From Cytophagaceae bacterium (lineage in GTDB: Bacteria; Bacteroidota; Bacteroidia; Cytophagales; Spirosomataceae): 64,000 nt of DNA. The stretch lies in assembly GCA_027486845.1 (NCBI GenBank), contig JAIXOL010000009.1, positions 62,001-126,000 of the forward strand, in the 5' to 3' direction. Both the position numbers and the translations under genes were made by a program. The notes below the pieces were generated by a model. It did not search any database, was not told where the DNA came from, and worked only from the letters and a program-made list of their open reading frames with translations. This document shows positions 35,125 to 44,072 of this stretch, piece by piece; within the stretch, counting starts at the first letter, position 1; the number at the start of each line of letters is the position of its first letter.

Positions 35125-37932
35125 ATGAAACAAGCATTAATTCTTTTATTTATGTTGCTTTCTTCCTTGGTGTTTTCCCAACAAAAATCTTCTGTAAAAG
35201 GACTTATAGTTGATGAAAATAATCAGCCTATACCATTCGCTACAATTAGCCTATTATCATCCAAGGATTCTTCTAATATAGCCAATCAACTGACAAAAGA
35301 AAACGGAGCTTTTGAATTTTCGGGACTTTTGTCATCTAAGTATCTTTTCAAAATCTCAGTTGTAGGTTATGTTACGACCTTTCACACAATTTCTGTTATC
35401 GAAAATACAACAGATTTAGGAAAATTACAGGTGAATAGTGCCGATAATATCTTGAATGAGGTGGTTGTGAAAGGAAATAAAGAACCAGTTGCCGTAAAGA
35501 AAGATACGCTCGAATTTGATGCGGGCGTGCTTAAACCTCAGCAAAACGATAACCTTGAAGACTTATTGAGGAAAGTGCCAGCCCTTGAAATCGACGAAAA
35601 TGGTGGTATTAAAACTCAAAATAAGGTAGTTAAGAAAATATATATTGATGGTAAAGAGTTTTTTGGAAACGACCCACAACTGGCACTAAAAAATCTGCCT
35701 GCTGAGTCGATAGAAAAAATACAAGTTGTTGAAAAAAAGACCGAACAAGCTGAGTTTTCGGGAGTCGACGATGGCGAGCGAGAAATGGTGATAAATGTAA
35801 CGCTCAAAAATACCCATAAAAAAGGTACTATGGGCTTCGCCTCGGTAGCAGGAGTTCCGCCAATCGAGAACAACAACGGTTATTACAATGCTAAAACTTC
35901 GGTCAATCGGTTTAGTCCGAATCAGCAATTTTCGGTCATCGGTTTGTTCAATAACCTTAATCAACAAGGTTTTACACCGCAAGATGCCGCCAATTTTTCG
36001 AGCTTAAATTCACAGTCGAATCGTGGCGGTGGGGGAGGTAGCGGCTCGGCCAATGTCAATCTACCGATAGTGGTAGGTAAACGCCCTGGGATAACTTCTA
36101 CTGAAGGAGCTGGTTTTAATTATAATAATCAATATGCCAAAAAATCTTCTTTGCAGAGCAGCTATTTTTTCAATGCCAGTCATACAGATTTAGTTAGAAA
36201 TTTATTTCGACAAAGTTTTTTGCCCGCAAAAACTATCAATACTGACCAAAATACCAAGCAAAATCGAGACAATTTCAATCATCGACTTAATGCAACGCTT
36301 ACGCATCATTTCGATGAACGAAATCTTTTGAAATTTACGACTGCCCTAAACACTGTCTCGGGCGATGCTTTTACGAATAGCATTTCAAAAATCAGTACGT
36401 TTACGGCGGGCGATACCGTCGAAAATAATTCTAATCGAAATGTTCGGAATCATTCGCAGGGAATTAGTTTCAACAATAATCTTTTGCTTCGTCATCGCTT
36501 TGTTTTACCCCGTAGAACCATCAGTTTAAATGCCGTTTTTAATATGAATAATGACAAAAATGATGATTCGACTAATACTTTGAATAGAAATCAAGTAAAC
36601 GGAGCAATCGTAGAGCGAATTATTAAGCAAGAAAATGACCGCCGAACAACGCAACAAAATCAGCGGATTCAGGTGTCATTTACTGAGCCTTTGGCCAAAA
36701 ATATGACGCTCGAAGGAAATTATGCTTACCAACAAAATGTAAATCGCTCAAATTTTGATGTTTGGGATATTGTGAATATCAAATTGGTGCAAAATCTTAC
36801 GGCAAGCAATGCGTATAGTAGCAATTTTAACTTTCAACAGGCTGGTTTTAAGGTTAATAGCGAAACAAAAGAAAAAACTTTTATGGTGGGTGTTTTTTAC
36901 CAAAAATCGGTTTTACAAAGTATTGTAAAGCGTACAAGCGATAATGTTTTGGAGCGTTCATTTCAAAATGTTTTGCCTTCGATGAGGTATTCATTCCGAA
37001 AAAATGCAACGAAAAATACTGATAAAAATAGTAAACAAAATAACAAAAATAATAGCATAACGTTCGAATACAACACGGCCGTTAATGAGCCATCGGTGCG
37101 AGATTTACAACCAATTACGGTCAATAATAACCCACAAAATATTATTCTCGGAAATCCTGACCTTAAACCCGAATATATTCATCGACTAATTATTAATGAA
37201 AATATTTTTAACCCGAAAACCTTTACTAATATTGGCATAAATGGTAACATGAATTATACTCAAAATGCCATTGGCTATGCTCAAACAGTTAGTGAAACCC
37301 TTGTCAGGACTACTCAGCCCGTGAATTTGCCGTATCGTTGGAATGCCAATTTAGGCTTATATTATAATTTTTCGGTAGGTAAACAAAAGAATAAATTACG
37401 TTTTTCGCTTAGCCCAAGATACTTGGTTTCACAGGGCAATAATACGGTTAATGGCGTAAATAATCTCAATACACAAAATCAATATCGTAGCGATTTTAAG
37501 ATTACTTATTTGACCGATAAAATTAACTTTGTTTTCAATACCAATTACCAAAAATCTTTCGTCGAATATTCGGTCAATAAAGAATTTAATCAGACCTTTT
37601 CAGTGTTTAAAAATACCACCGATTTCCGTTGGAAAATCACCAAAGAATTTACTTTCGCTACCGATTTTGATTATACATATTATCAAAGTTCAAGATTATC
37701 AAGCAATTTAAAGCCGATTCCGATTCTCAATGTGGCAGTCAAACATCTTTTCTTGAAAAACAATCGTGGAGAATTGATGCTTTCCGTGCAAGATGTATTC
37801 AAACGTAACGTATATCTATCACAACGTTCGGACGAAAATTTCTTTGAAATTGACCGTTCAAATGCTATTAGTAGATACTTTTTACTGACTTTTACTTACA
37901 ACCTTAAAAATCAAGGAGGCAAGAAAAAGTGA
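35125..37932 (+). CDS. Outer-membrane beta-barrel protein with carboxypeptidase-like regulatory domain (TonB-receptor type)
   Basis: A 935-residue exported protein (signal ends near LVFSQQ). Residues 22-110 form a carboxypeptidase-regulatory-like beta-sandwich (VKGLIVDENNQPIPFATISL). A plug domain follows (about 115-235, with VKKIYIDGKEFFGNDPQLAL). The rest is a large Asn- and aromatic-rich barrel of the outer-membrane beta-barrel family 3 group. Such proteins import unknown ligands with TonB. The stop is 4 bp from the convergent DUF4286 gene. Confidence 0.9.
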   Translation: MKQALILLFMLLSSLVFSQQKSSVKGLIVDENNQPIPFATISLLSSKDSSNIANQLTKENGAFEFSGLLSSKYLFKISVVGYVTTFHTISVIENTTDLGKLQVNSADNILNEVVVKGNKEPVAVKKDTLEFDAGVLKPQQNDNLEDLLRKVPALEIDENGGIKTQNKVVKKIYIDGKEFFGNDPQLALKNLPAESIEKIQVVEKKTEQAEFSGVDDGEREMVINVTLKNTHKKGTMGFASVAGVPPIENNNGYYNAKTSVNRFSPNQQFSVIGLFNNLNQQGFTPQDAANFSSLNSQSNRGGGGGSGSANVNLPIVVGKRPGITSTEGAGFNYNNQYAKKSSLQSSYFFNASHTDLVRNLFRQSFLPAKTINTDQNTKQNRDNFNHRLNATLTHHFDERNLLKFTTALNTVSGDAFTNSISKISTFTAGDTVENNSNRNVRNHSQGISFNNNLLLRHRFVLPRRTISLNAVFNMNNDKNDDSTNTLNRNQVNGAIVERIIKQENDRRTTQQNQRIQVSFTEPLAKNMTLEGNYAYQQNVNRSNFDVWDIVNIKLVQNLTASNAYSSNFNFQQAGFKVNSETKEKTFMVGVFYQKSVLQSIVKRTSDNVLERSFQNVLPSMRYSFRKNATKNTDKNSKQNNKNNSITFEYNTAVNEPSVRDLQPITVNNNPQNIILGNPDLKPEYIHRLIINENIFNPKTFTNIGINGNMNYTQNAIGYAQTVSETLVRTTQPVNLPYRWNANLGLYYNFSVGKQKNKLRFSLSPRYLVSQGNNTVNGVNNLNTQNQYRSDFKITYLTDKINFVFNTNYQKSFVEYSVNKEFNQTFSVFKNTTDFRWKITKEFTFATDFDYTYYQSSRLSSNLKPIPILNVAVKHLFLKNNRGELMLSVQDVFKRNVYLSQRSDENFFEIDRSNAISRYFLLTFTYNLKNQGGKKK

Positions 37933-37936
37933 ATTT

Positions 37937-38239
37937 TTAAACTTCTTGAAGTAAAGTAGTAAACTCAACGAGTTTTCCTCTGAAAAGCATTTGGTATCTG
38001 TCCGAAATTCGTTCACGATGCTGCATTTCAAATTGCATAAATTCTTCCATGCTTTTGAAATGAAACTGAAAAGCATACGTTCGGTCTTCGTTTTCTTTTT
38101 CGTTCAAAAGTCTCATTACCTTAATTTCTTTTGGAAGTTTGGTTTCTAAAGCAAGTGGTATAAAATTTGTTTTCATCCATTTAACCCATTGTTCAGAGAT
38201 TCGACTTTCGACATTAAATGTGATATTAAATATTAGCAT
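37937..38239 (-). CDS. DUF4286 family protein
   Basis: A 100-residue protein starting MLIFNITFNVESRISEQWVK, with the ferredoxin-like alternation of strands and helices seen in DUF4286 proteins of Bacteroidota. There is no known function. It is cytoplasmic and has no operon partner. Confidence 0.8.
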   Translation of the reverse strand: MLIFNITFNVESRISEQWVKWMKTNFIPLALETKLPKEIKVMRLLNEKENEDRTYAFQFHFKSMEEFMQFEMQHRERISDRYQMLFRGKLVEFTTLLQEV

Positions 38240-38292
38240 AATTAGTTTTTTTGTGGAATTTATCTTCCAAATTTAAATAAATTAAATTTCCT

Positions 38293-38460
38293 GTTGACTT
38301 TAGACCGTTGATAACCGACTTTTCAAGGCAAAGTTCGCAAAGATTTTTGGTCTTGTGTCTTCTTAAATTAATTTTCTTTACGTTCTTTGTAGTTTAGTAG
38401 CACAATTCTCCGAATTGTGACGTATAGTTATTGTCATCTGTGGAGACGCAGACAATTACA
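38293..38460. repeat. Intergenic block with degenerate repeats and a short perfect hairpin
   Basis: From 38293 there is a GTTGACTTTAGACCG theme, then a CTTTGT/CTTGTGTCTT theme (38325-38395). CACAATTC and GAATTGTG (38401-38419) form an 8-bp stem with a 3-nt loop. TTGTC and GACAA further on (38441-38456) form a weaker dyad. It is similar in style to other intergenic repeats of this window and has no coding potential. Confidence 0.45.
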
Positions 38461-38500
38461 GATAAAAATCAAAAACTTTTACATAATTATTTTTAAGTCA

Positions 38501-40957
38501 ATGTTTAAAAAATACATTCCTCATCTCATTGCGGTTGTTGGTTTTGTGGTTGTTAGCTTTATGTATGCTTCGCCACTTTTGCAAGGTAAAAGATTAGCCA
38601 TGCACGATACCCAAATGGCAGCCTCATCGGCAAAAGAATTAAATGATTTTCATAAACAAACGGGCGAATGGGCTTGGTGGACGAATTCAATGTTTGGCGG
38701 TATGCCGGGCTACATGGTTGCGGGCGACTACGAAAATAGCCTTTCAACCAAGATCGGTTCATTTTATATCAACCTTATTCCATCACCAGCAAATGTGCTA
38801 ATATTGTTGATGTTGGGCTTTTTTGTGCTAATGAGAGTGCTGAAAGTCAATAATTGGCTCGGCTTTTTTGGCTCGGTTGCATATGCTCTCAATACCTATA
38901 ACTTACTTTTTCTTGAGGCAGGGCACGTTTCCAAAATCATTGCTATTGCTTTTGCACCAGCGGTTTTGGCTTCGTTTATAGCGGTTTTTAGAGGGAGATA
39001 CGTGATTGGACTTGCCATGACTACTTTCTTTATGGCTATGGAAATATATGCCAATCACCCACAAATCACTTATTATTTGTTCTTTTTGCTCGGAATCTAC
39101 GTGCTTTTTGAAAGTTATTTGCACGTAAAAAAAGGCAATTTTTCGGGTCTGCTCAAAGCTTACGCCGTAGTGTTAATAGGCTCGATAATCGGTCTTGGTA
39201 CTCACAGTATGCACCTTTGGAATAACTTTGTGTACTCGAAAGAAACTACTCGTGGAAAATCGGAACTTACGCTCGGAAACCTCAATCAATCGGCTGATGG
39301 TTTGGGTCGTGATTATGCCTTTTCGTATAGCCCTGGACAAATAGAAACCTTGACTTTGCTCGCTCCTAATTTTGTTGGCGGATCTTCGTCGGGGAACATA
39401 GGTGAGAGTTCAGAAACATACAAAATGTTGATTGATAAGGGTGTTGATGCTTCTACGGCTGCCCAATTTAGTTCAAATTTGCCGCTTTATTTTGGACCAC
39501 AATCGTATGTTTCTGGACCAAATTATTCTGGAATCGTCATTTTGTTTTTGTTTATTTTGGGACTGATTCTTATCAAAGATGGGCTTCGGTATGTACTGGT
39601 TCTAACCTCAATTTTATACTTGTTTATTTCGTGGGGAAGTAGCTTTAGTGGATTCAATTTCTTTATGTTCGATTATTTTCCATATTATAATAAGTTTCGA
39701 GATAGTAAAATGATTGTGACACTCATGCACTTGTGTTTTGTCTTGGGTGCGATGTTGGGCGTGAATAAAATCATTACCGATAAATTGACTTTCACTGATC
39801 TAAAAAAGCCTTTAATATATAGTTTAGGAAGTTTATTGTTGCTGATTTTAATTGGTTATTTCTCGCTTGATTTCCAATCTGTTCGTGATGCGGAAATGCT
39901 CAAAAGTATGGCTGAATCAAACGGACAGGAGTTTGCAAATGCTTTCTCTGCTTCAATAATTGCAGACCGCCAATCAATGGTCACAGGAGATTTACTACGT
40001 TCTATTTTCTTATTAATTGTTTCTGCAGGTTTGATTTGGGCTTTTACAACTCAGAAAATCAAATCTACGGTTTTTATAGCAATTTTGGGTGTTTTGGCAG
40101 TTCTTGACCTTGCTTTGGTTGACAAACGTTATTTTAATAATGATGATTTTCAATCCAAATCAAGCGTAGCAGAGAGCTTTAATCCTTCAGCTGCTGATGA
40201 GCAAATCATGCAAGATAAAGATCCTGATTTTAGAGTGGTCGATATGGCAACCAATCAAGGTTTCTTTGCTGATGCCAAGGCTTCATATTTTCATAAATCT
40301 GTCGGTGGATATCATGGTGCGAAATTGAAACGAATCCAAGAATTATATGATAATGCCATGACCAAAGATGGTAAATATAATTTATCGATTTTCAATATGT
40401 TGAATACTAAATACTTCATTACACCGGGCCAAAATGGTAATCCTGTGGCTCAACAAAACCCTGATGCTTTGGGTAATGCGTGGTTTGTGGGTGAGGTAAA
40501 AACAGTCAAAAATGCTGATGAAGAAATTAAGGCCGTTGGTAACTTCAATCCTCGTGCCGTAGCTTTTGTTGATGAGCGATTTAAGCAATATTTGAGCAAT
40601 ACAAAACAAGATTCAACTGGGACAGTTAAACTTACAGAATACAAACCAAATCATTTGACCTACGAATCTAATTCATCAACAAATCAAGTGGCTATTTTCT
40701 CAGAAATATATTATCGTGGAAATGAAGATTGGAAATCTTATGTTGATGGTCAAGAAACGCCGCATTTCCGTGCAAACTACGTGCTTCGTGCGATGACAGT
40801 TCCAACAGGAAAACATAAAATCGAATTCAAATTTCAACCTAAATCGGTGGTTATAGGTGCAAAAATCGACTTAGTAGCATCTATGCTGATGGTACTGATT
40901 GTGATTGGTGCTTTGATAATTGAATTTAGAAATAAGAAAAATAGCGAATTTAAATAA
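38501..40957 (+). CDS. Large polytopic membrane protein (YfhO-like)
   Basis: An 818-residue protein starting at MFKKYIPHLI, with about 12-13 hydrophobic helices in the first 520 residues and a soluble C-terminal domain, then a final helix near 785-805. The segment SMFGGMPGYM and the general layout match YfhO/GT-C-like membrane proteins, which are thought to glycosylate cell-wall or lipid substrates. The earlier in-frame start at 38417 would put non-protein-like residues before the first helix. The substrate is unknown. The next gene is a possible glycosyltransferase. Confidence 0.75.
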   Translation: MFKKYIPHLIAVVGFVVVSFMYASPLLQGKRLAMHDTQMAASSAKELNDFHKQTGEWAWWTNSMFGGMPGYMVAGDYENSLSTKIGSFYINLIPSPANVLILLMLGFFVLMRVLKVNNWLGFFGSVAYALNTYNLLFLEAGHVSKIIAIAFAPAVLASFIAVFRGRYVIGLAMTTFFMAMEIYANHPQITYYLFFLLGIYVLFESYLHVKKGNFSGLLKAYAVVLIGSIIGLGTHSMHLWNNFVYSKETTRGKSELTLGNLNQSADGLGRDYAFSYSPGQIETLTLLAPNFVGGSSSGNIGESSETYKMLIDKGVDASTAAQFSSNLPLYFGPQSYVSGPNYSGIVILFLFILGLILIKDGLRYVLVLTSILYLFISWGSSFSGFNFFMFDYFPYYNKFRDSKMIVTLMHLCFVLGAMLGVNKIITDKLTFTDLKKPLIYSLGSLLLLILIGYFSLDFQSVRDAEMLKSMAESNGQEFANAFSASIIADRQSMVTGDLLRSIFLLIVSAGLIWAFTTQKIKSTVFIAILGVLAVLDLALVDKRYFNNDDFQSKSSVAESFNPSAADEQIMQDKDPDFRVVDMATNQGFFADAKASYFHKSVGGYHGAKLKRIQELYDNAMTKDGKYNLSIFNMLNTKYFITPGQNGNPVAQQNPDALGNAWFVGEVKTVKNADEEIKAVGNFNPRAVAFVDERFKQYLSNTKQDSTGTVKLTEYKPNHLTYESNSSTNQVAIFSEIYYRGNEDWKSYVDGQETPHFRANYVLRAMTVPTGKHKIEFKFQPKSVVIGAKIDLVASMLMVLIVIGALIIEFRNKKNSEFK

Positions 40958-41098
40958 AACTAAGTTTTATCGCAATAGACATAATTGAGTTCGCTTTTAA
41001 TACAAAGTCTCTGCGACATAGAACCTGTGTGCTTAATATCTCATTTGTGTCTATTGTGGTAAAAAATTATTGCGTAGAATCGGTAAACGAGTAGAAAA
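40958..41098. repeat. Intergenic repeat-like spacer
   Basis: CAATAGACA (40973-40981) and TGTCTATTG (41048-41056) are inverted 9-mers 66 bp apart, in text such as TCTCTGCGACATAG and TTTGTGTCTATTGTGG that recalls the CTTTGTG theme elsewhere in the window. Confidence 0.35.
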
Positions 41099-41980
41099 AT
41101 GTTATTTGACTATTATATTAGAACTGGTACTTTTTTCGAGAATTCGCTTCAGTCGGTGGTTTCGGTGGTGAAAGTAATATTATTAACTAAACTCGGGCTG
41201 CCGAAGTTTTCTAATCAAAAAACAAACGCTTCGATTTTGGGCAATGGTCCATCACTCAGCCAAACTCTAGCAGATAATCTCAGTTTTTTGAAAGAAACCG
41301 ATATGTATTGTGTCAATCTTTTTGCTCTTTCAACGGTTTATGCTTCATTGAAACCAGAAAATTATGTTTTGCTCGACCCCGCTTTTTTTATGTTTAACGA
41401 ACAAAACGACAGCCGACAAGACATAAAAAAGACATTTGATGCCATAATTCAACAAACCGATTGGTCAATGAGGCTTTTCGTACCTGCCCGTAGCCGTAAT
41501 TCATATATCGTCAAGAAAATCAAGCAAGAAAGCCCAAATATTCAAATTTGCTTTTTTAATTATACCATCGTCAGAGGTTTTCCTGCTTTTAGAAATTGGT
41601 TTTTTGAGCATAATTTTGGAATGCCACAATGCCAAAATATCTTGGCGGCATCACTTTATGTGGCTTTACTGCAAGATTATAAAAATATCTATCTTTTTGG
41701 AGCCGACCACTCGTGGCATGAAGAAATCAGAATTACTGACCAAAATGAATTTGAAATGCGTCAAGTTCATTTTTATGATAATGCCACTCATGTAAAACAT
41801 GAAAAAGTAATTGATGTACGAAATAATTCTCGTCCGAAGCTTCATGCTCAGTTTTTGTCATTACACAAGGTTTTTTATTCTTACGAAATCTTAGGAGCAT
41901 TTGCCAAATTTCGAAAAATCAATGTCTTAAATGCCAGCAAAAAAACCTACATTGACGCCTTTGAGCGAGTGACGGTTTAG
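41099..41980 (+). CDS. DUF115/GT42-like protein, possible sialyl- or related glycosyltransferase
   Basis: A 293-residue protein without signal peptide. ILGNGPSLSQTLADNL (46-61) and the later CQNILAASLYVALLQDYKNI with YLFGADHSW resemble both DUF115 (MptE-like) proteins and the CMP-binding region of GT42 sialyltransferases (GNGPSL ... A.AL.YK.IYL.G.D). The catalytic histidine of GT42 cannot be assigned safely by eye. It follows the YfhO-like gene in the same direction (141-bp gap), so a role in surface glycan assembly is plausible. Confidence 0.5.
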   Translation: MLFDYYIRTGTFFENSLQSVVSVVKVILLTKLGLPKFSNQKTNASILGNGPSLSQTLADNLSFLKETDMYCVNLFALSTVYASLKPENYVLLDPAFFMFNEQNDSRQDIKKTFDAIIQQTDWSMRLFVPARSRNSYIVKKIKQESPNIQICFFNYTIVRGFPAFRNWFFEHNFGMPQCQNILAASLYVALLQDYKNIYLFGADHSWHEEIRITDQNEFEMRQVHFYDNATHVKHEKVIDVRNNSRPKLHAQFLSLHKVFYSYEILGAFAKFRKINVLNASKKTYIDAFERVTV

Positions 41981-42365
41981 TGTACTTATATCACTGGTGA
42001 TTTGGAAATTACTTATTTGAGCATTTTATATAATTTTTTGATAAAGGAAAGTAAATAAATAGAGAGATGAAAGTTTTTAAGCTTAACCATAAATGGTTTG
42101 CGAAAATTCAGACATTTAATTGCTTAAATATCAATATTTTGTGCCGAGCTACGCTCGCCTTTCAACCTTTGCAATTCTGTGTCTTTTGAATATAAAACTT
42201 CATCAGAGTGCAGTATACAAAATTGATAATGTTAAACAGTGAATACTGCACCGAGAACCATAAACTGAGAATTTAAAATTGAAGACTGCAAGTTAAAGAC
42301 TGCAAATCATGAATTGCTAAATAAAGACTGTCTACTGAAGACTTTACTATTGATAATTATAAAAA
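41981..42365. repeat. Intergenic region filled with degenerate repeats, including copy 2 of the 54-bp repeat
   Basis: No gene. 42138-42191 matches 13336-13283 at 44 of 54 positions. From about 42230 to 42350 the text drifts around GAAGACTGCA: GAATACTGCACC, GAAGACTGCAAG, AAAGACTGCAAATC, AAAGACTGTC, GAAGACTTTAC. Unit length is about 12-25 bp and irregular, so it is not a simple tandem array. Confidence 0.55.
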
Positions 42366-43406
42366 ATGACTCCTAAACAACAAGGTTTTTTCTTTCCTGC
42401 CGAATGGCATACACACCGAGCAATATGGTTGAGTTTTCCTCAAAGCTCAGATTCTTGGGACTACGGTGACCGTTTAGAACGAATATATCCGGCATATATG
42501 GATTTTGTGAAAGCTATTTCTGAAAGTGAAAAAGTATGTATCAATGCCAAAGATGCGGCTCATCAAGCACTTATTTGGGGTTTGATAGAAAAATATGATA
42601 TTGATAAAAATCAAATTGAAGTTCCGATTCATGCAAACAATGATTCTTGGTGTCGTGACCATGGTCCAGCGTTTTTGATAAATCCTGAAACAAAAGAGCG
42701 AATGATTGTTGAATGGGGCTACAACGCTTGGGGAGGAAAATATCCACCGTATGATGATGACGACCAAATTCCTGTGCGAATCGCCAATTACTTAAATCTC
42801 CCTTACGTAGTGCCTGGAATAATCATGGAAGGTGGTTCGGTAGAATTTAACGGGAAAGGCACGGTTCTTACGAGTAAATCTTGTTTGTTAAACCCAAACC
42901 GAAACCCGCATCTTTCGCAATCCGAAATCGAAGATTATCTCTGTAATTATTACGGTGTAGAGCAAGTTTTGTGGGTAACAGAAGGAATTGTTGGCGATGA
43001 TACCGACGGGCATATTGACGATACCACTCGTTTTGTGAATGAAAATACTGTGCTAACTGTTGTTGAACCTGACGAAAACGATGATAATTATCATCCTCTC
43101 AAACAAAACCTCGAAGACTTGAAATCAATGCGTTTACCAAACGGTAAGCCATTGAATATCATTGAGTTACCAATGCCCAACGCTGTTTATGATAGTGGAG
43201 TAAGGCTCCCTGCATCGTATGCTAATTTCTTGATAACCAATGGCTCAATCATTGTTCCGGTTTATCGTTGTGAGAAAGATGCTGTTGCTTTAGAAATCAT
43301 TCAAAAATGTTTTCCGAATCATAAAATTGTGGGTATTGACGCCACCGAAATCATTTGGGGTCTTGGAAGTTTTCACTGCCTTTCGCAACAAGAACCAATC
43401 ATTTAA
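42366..43406 (+). CDS. aguA: Agmatine deiminase family protein
   Basis: A 346-residue cytoplasmic guanidine-modifying hydrolase of the peptidyl-arginine deiminase fold. MTPKQQGFFFPAEWHTHRAI begins the family pattern. EGGSVEFNGKGTVL, DTDGHIDDTTRF and the C-terminal GSFHCLSQQEP with nucleophile Cys338 complete it. It hydrolyses agmatine to N-carbamoylputrescine and ammonia, a step to putrescine. The partner amidase is not next to it. Confidence 0.93.
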   Translation: MTPKQQGFFFPAEWHTHRAIWLSFPQSSDSWDYGDRLERIYPAYMDFVKAISESEKVCINAKDAAHQALIWGLIEKYDIDKNQIEVPIHANNDSWCRDHGPAFLINPETKERMIVEWGYNAWGGKYPPYDDDDQIPVRIANYLNLPYVVPGIIMEGGSVEFNGKGTVLTSKSCLLNPNRNPHLSQSEIEDYLCNYYGVEQVLWVTEGIVGDDTDGHIDDTTRFVNENTVLTVVEPDENDDNYHPLKQNLEDLKSMRLPNGKPLNIIELPMPNAVYDSGVRLPASYANFLITNGSIIVPVYRCEKDAVALEIIQKCFPNHKIVGIDATEIIWGLGSFHCLSQQEPII

Positions 43407-43407
43407 T

Positions 43408-43444
43408 GTGGAGCGAATCGAGCGACGACCGTGTCTCGTTCGCC
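43408..43444. repeat. GC-rich 37-bp intergenic palindrome, copy A
   Basis: GTGGAGCGAATCGAGC ... CTCGTTCGCC; the ends are imperfectly self-complementary. It matches 52815-52851 at 29 of 37 positions without gaps. It starts 2 bp after the stop codon of the agmatine deiminase gene. Confidence 0.65.
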
Positions 43445-43559
43445 ATTATTTGGGATAAATTTTTTAGTAACGTCCAATGTTGGACGTTTGTTTGAATCTG
43501 GTATTTTCAATTGCCTCCCGTTTTAGCCGAAGGATAAATATTATAAAAAATCAACTAAA

Positions 43560-43937
43560 ATGAGCATAAATTTACACCAAAAAACCTTCAAATCATTCGT
43601 CAATTCCGATAATGGAGAAGTAGGAGAACAAACACTTTTTTACTACCAACAACAAAACAATGTTGTATGGGCAGAATATAGCGGTGGAACAATTGTTAAA
43701 GGTTTTTTGTTGGCAAAAGTCATCGAAAATGATGCCTTAGATATGCGTTACGAACACATTAATTTTGCAGGTGAAATCAGGACTGGATTATGCCTTTCAA
43801 GACCCGAAATACTGCCTGATGGCCGTATCAGATTACACGAAAAATGGCAGTGGACAAGCGGAGATTTATCGTCGGGTGAATCAATAATTGAAGAAATTAT
43901 TCAAGAAAATTTCGTAAAAAGCGGAAATTTCGCTTAA
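43560..43937 (+). CDS. Conserved small protein annotated elsewhere as n-acetylglutamate synthase-like; function unproven
   Basis: A 125-residue protein with a run of short beta strands (VVWAEYSGGTIVKGFLLAKV, GRIRLHEKWQWTSGD). From memory, Bacteroidota proteins with this pattern carry the label n-acetylglutamate synthase, but there is no GNAT acetyl-CoA motif here, so I do not accept that activity. It is probably a single small beta-barrel domain. It is not clearly in an operon. Confidence 0.6.
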   Translation: MSINLHQKTFKSFVNSDNGEVGEQTLFYYQQQNNVVWAEYSGGTIVKGFLLAKVIENDALDMRYEHINFAGEIRTGLCLSRPEILPDGRIRLHEKWQWTSGDLSSGESIIEEIIQENFVKSGNFA

Positions 43938-44072
43938 TTTTGACTTTTTATCAAACCTCTCGATGTCCCAACAACATTTTGCGGAGGTTTTCCATACTCA
44001 CAAAAACAATATTCATCACAATAAATTTTAACGTTTACAGTTGTTTATTGAAGATGATTCTTTTATGCTTTT

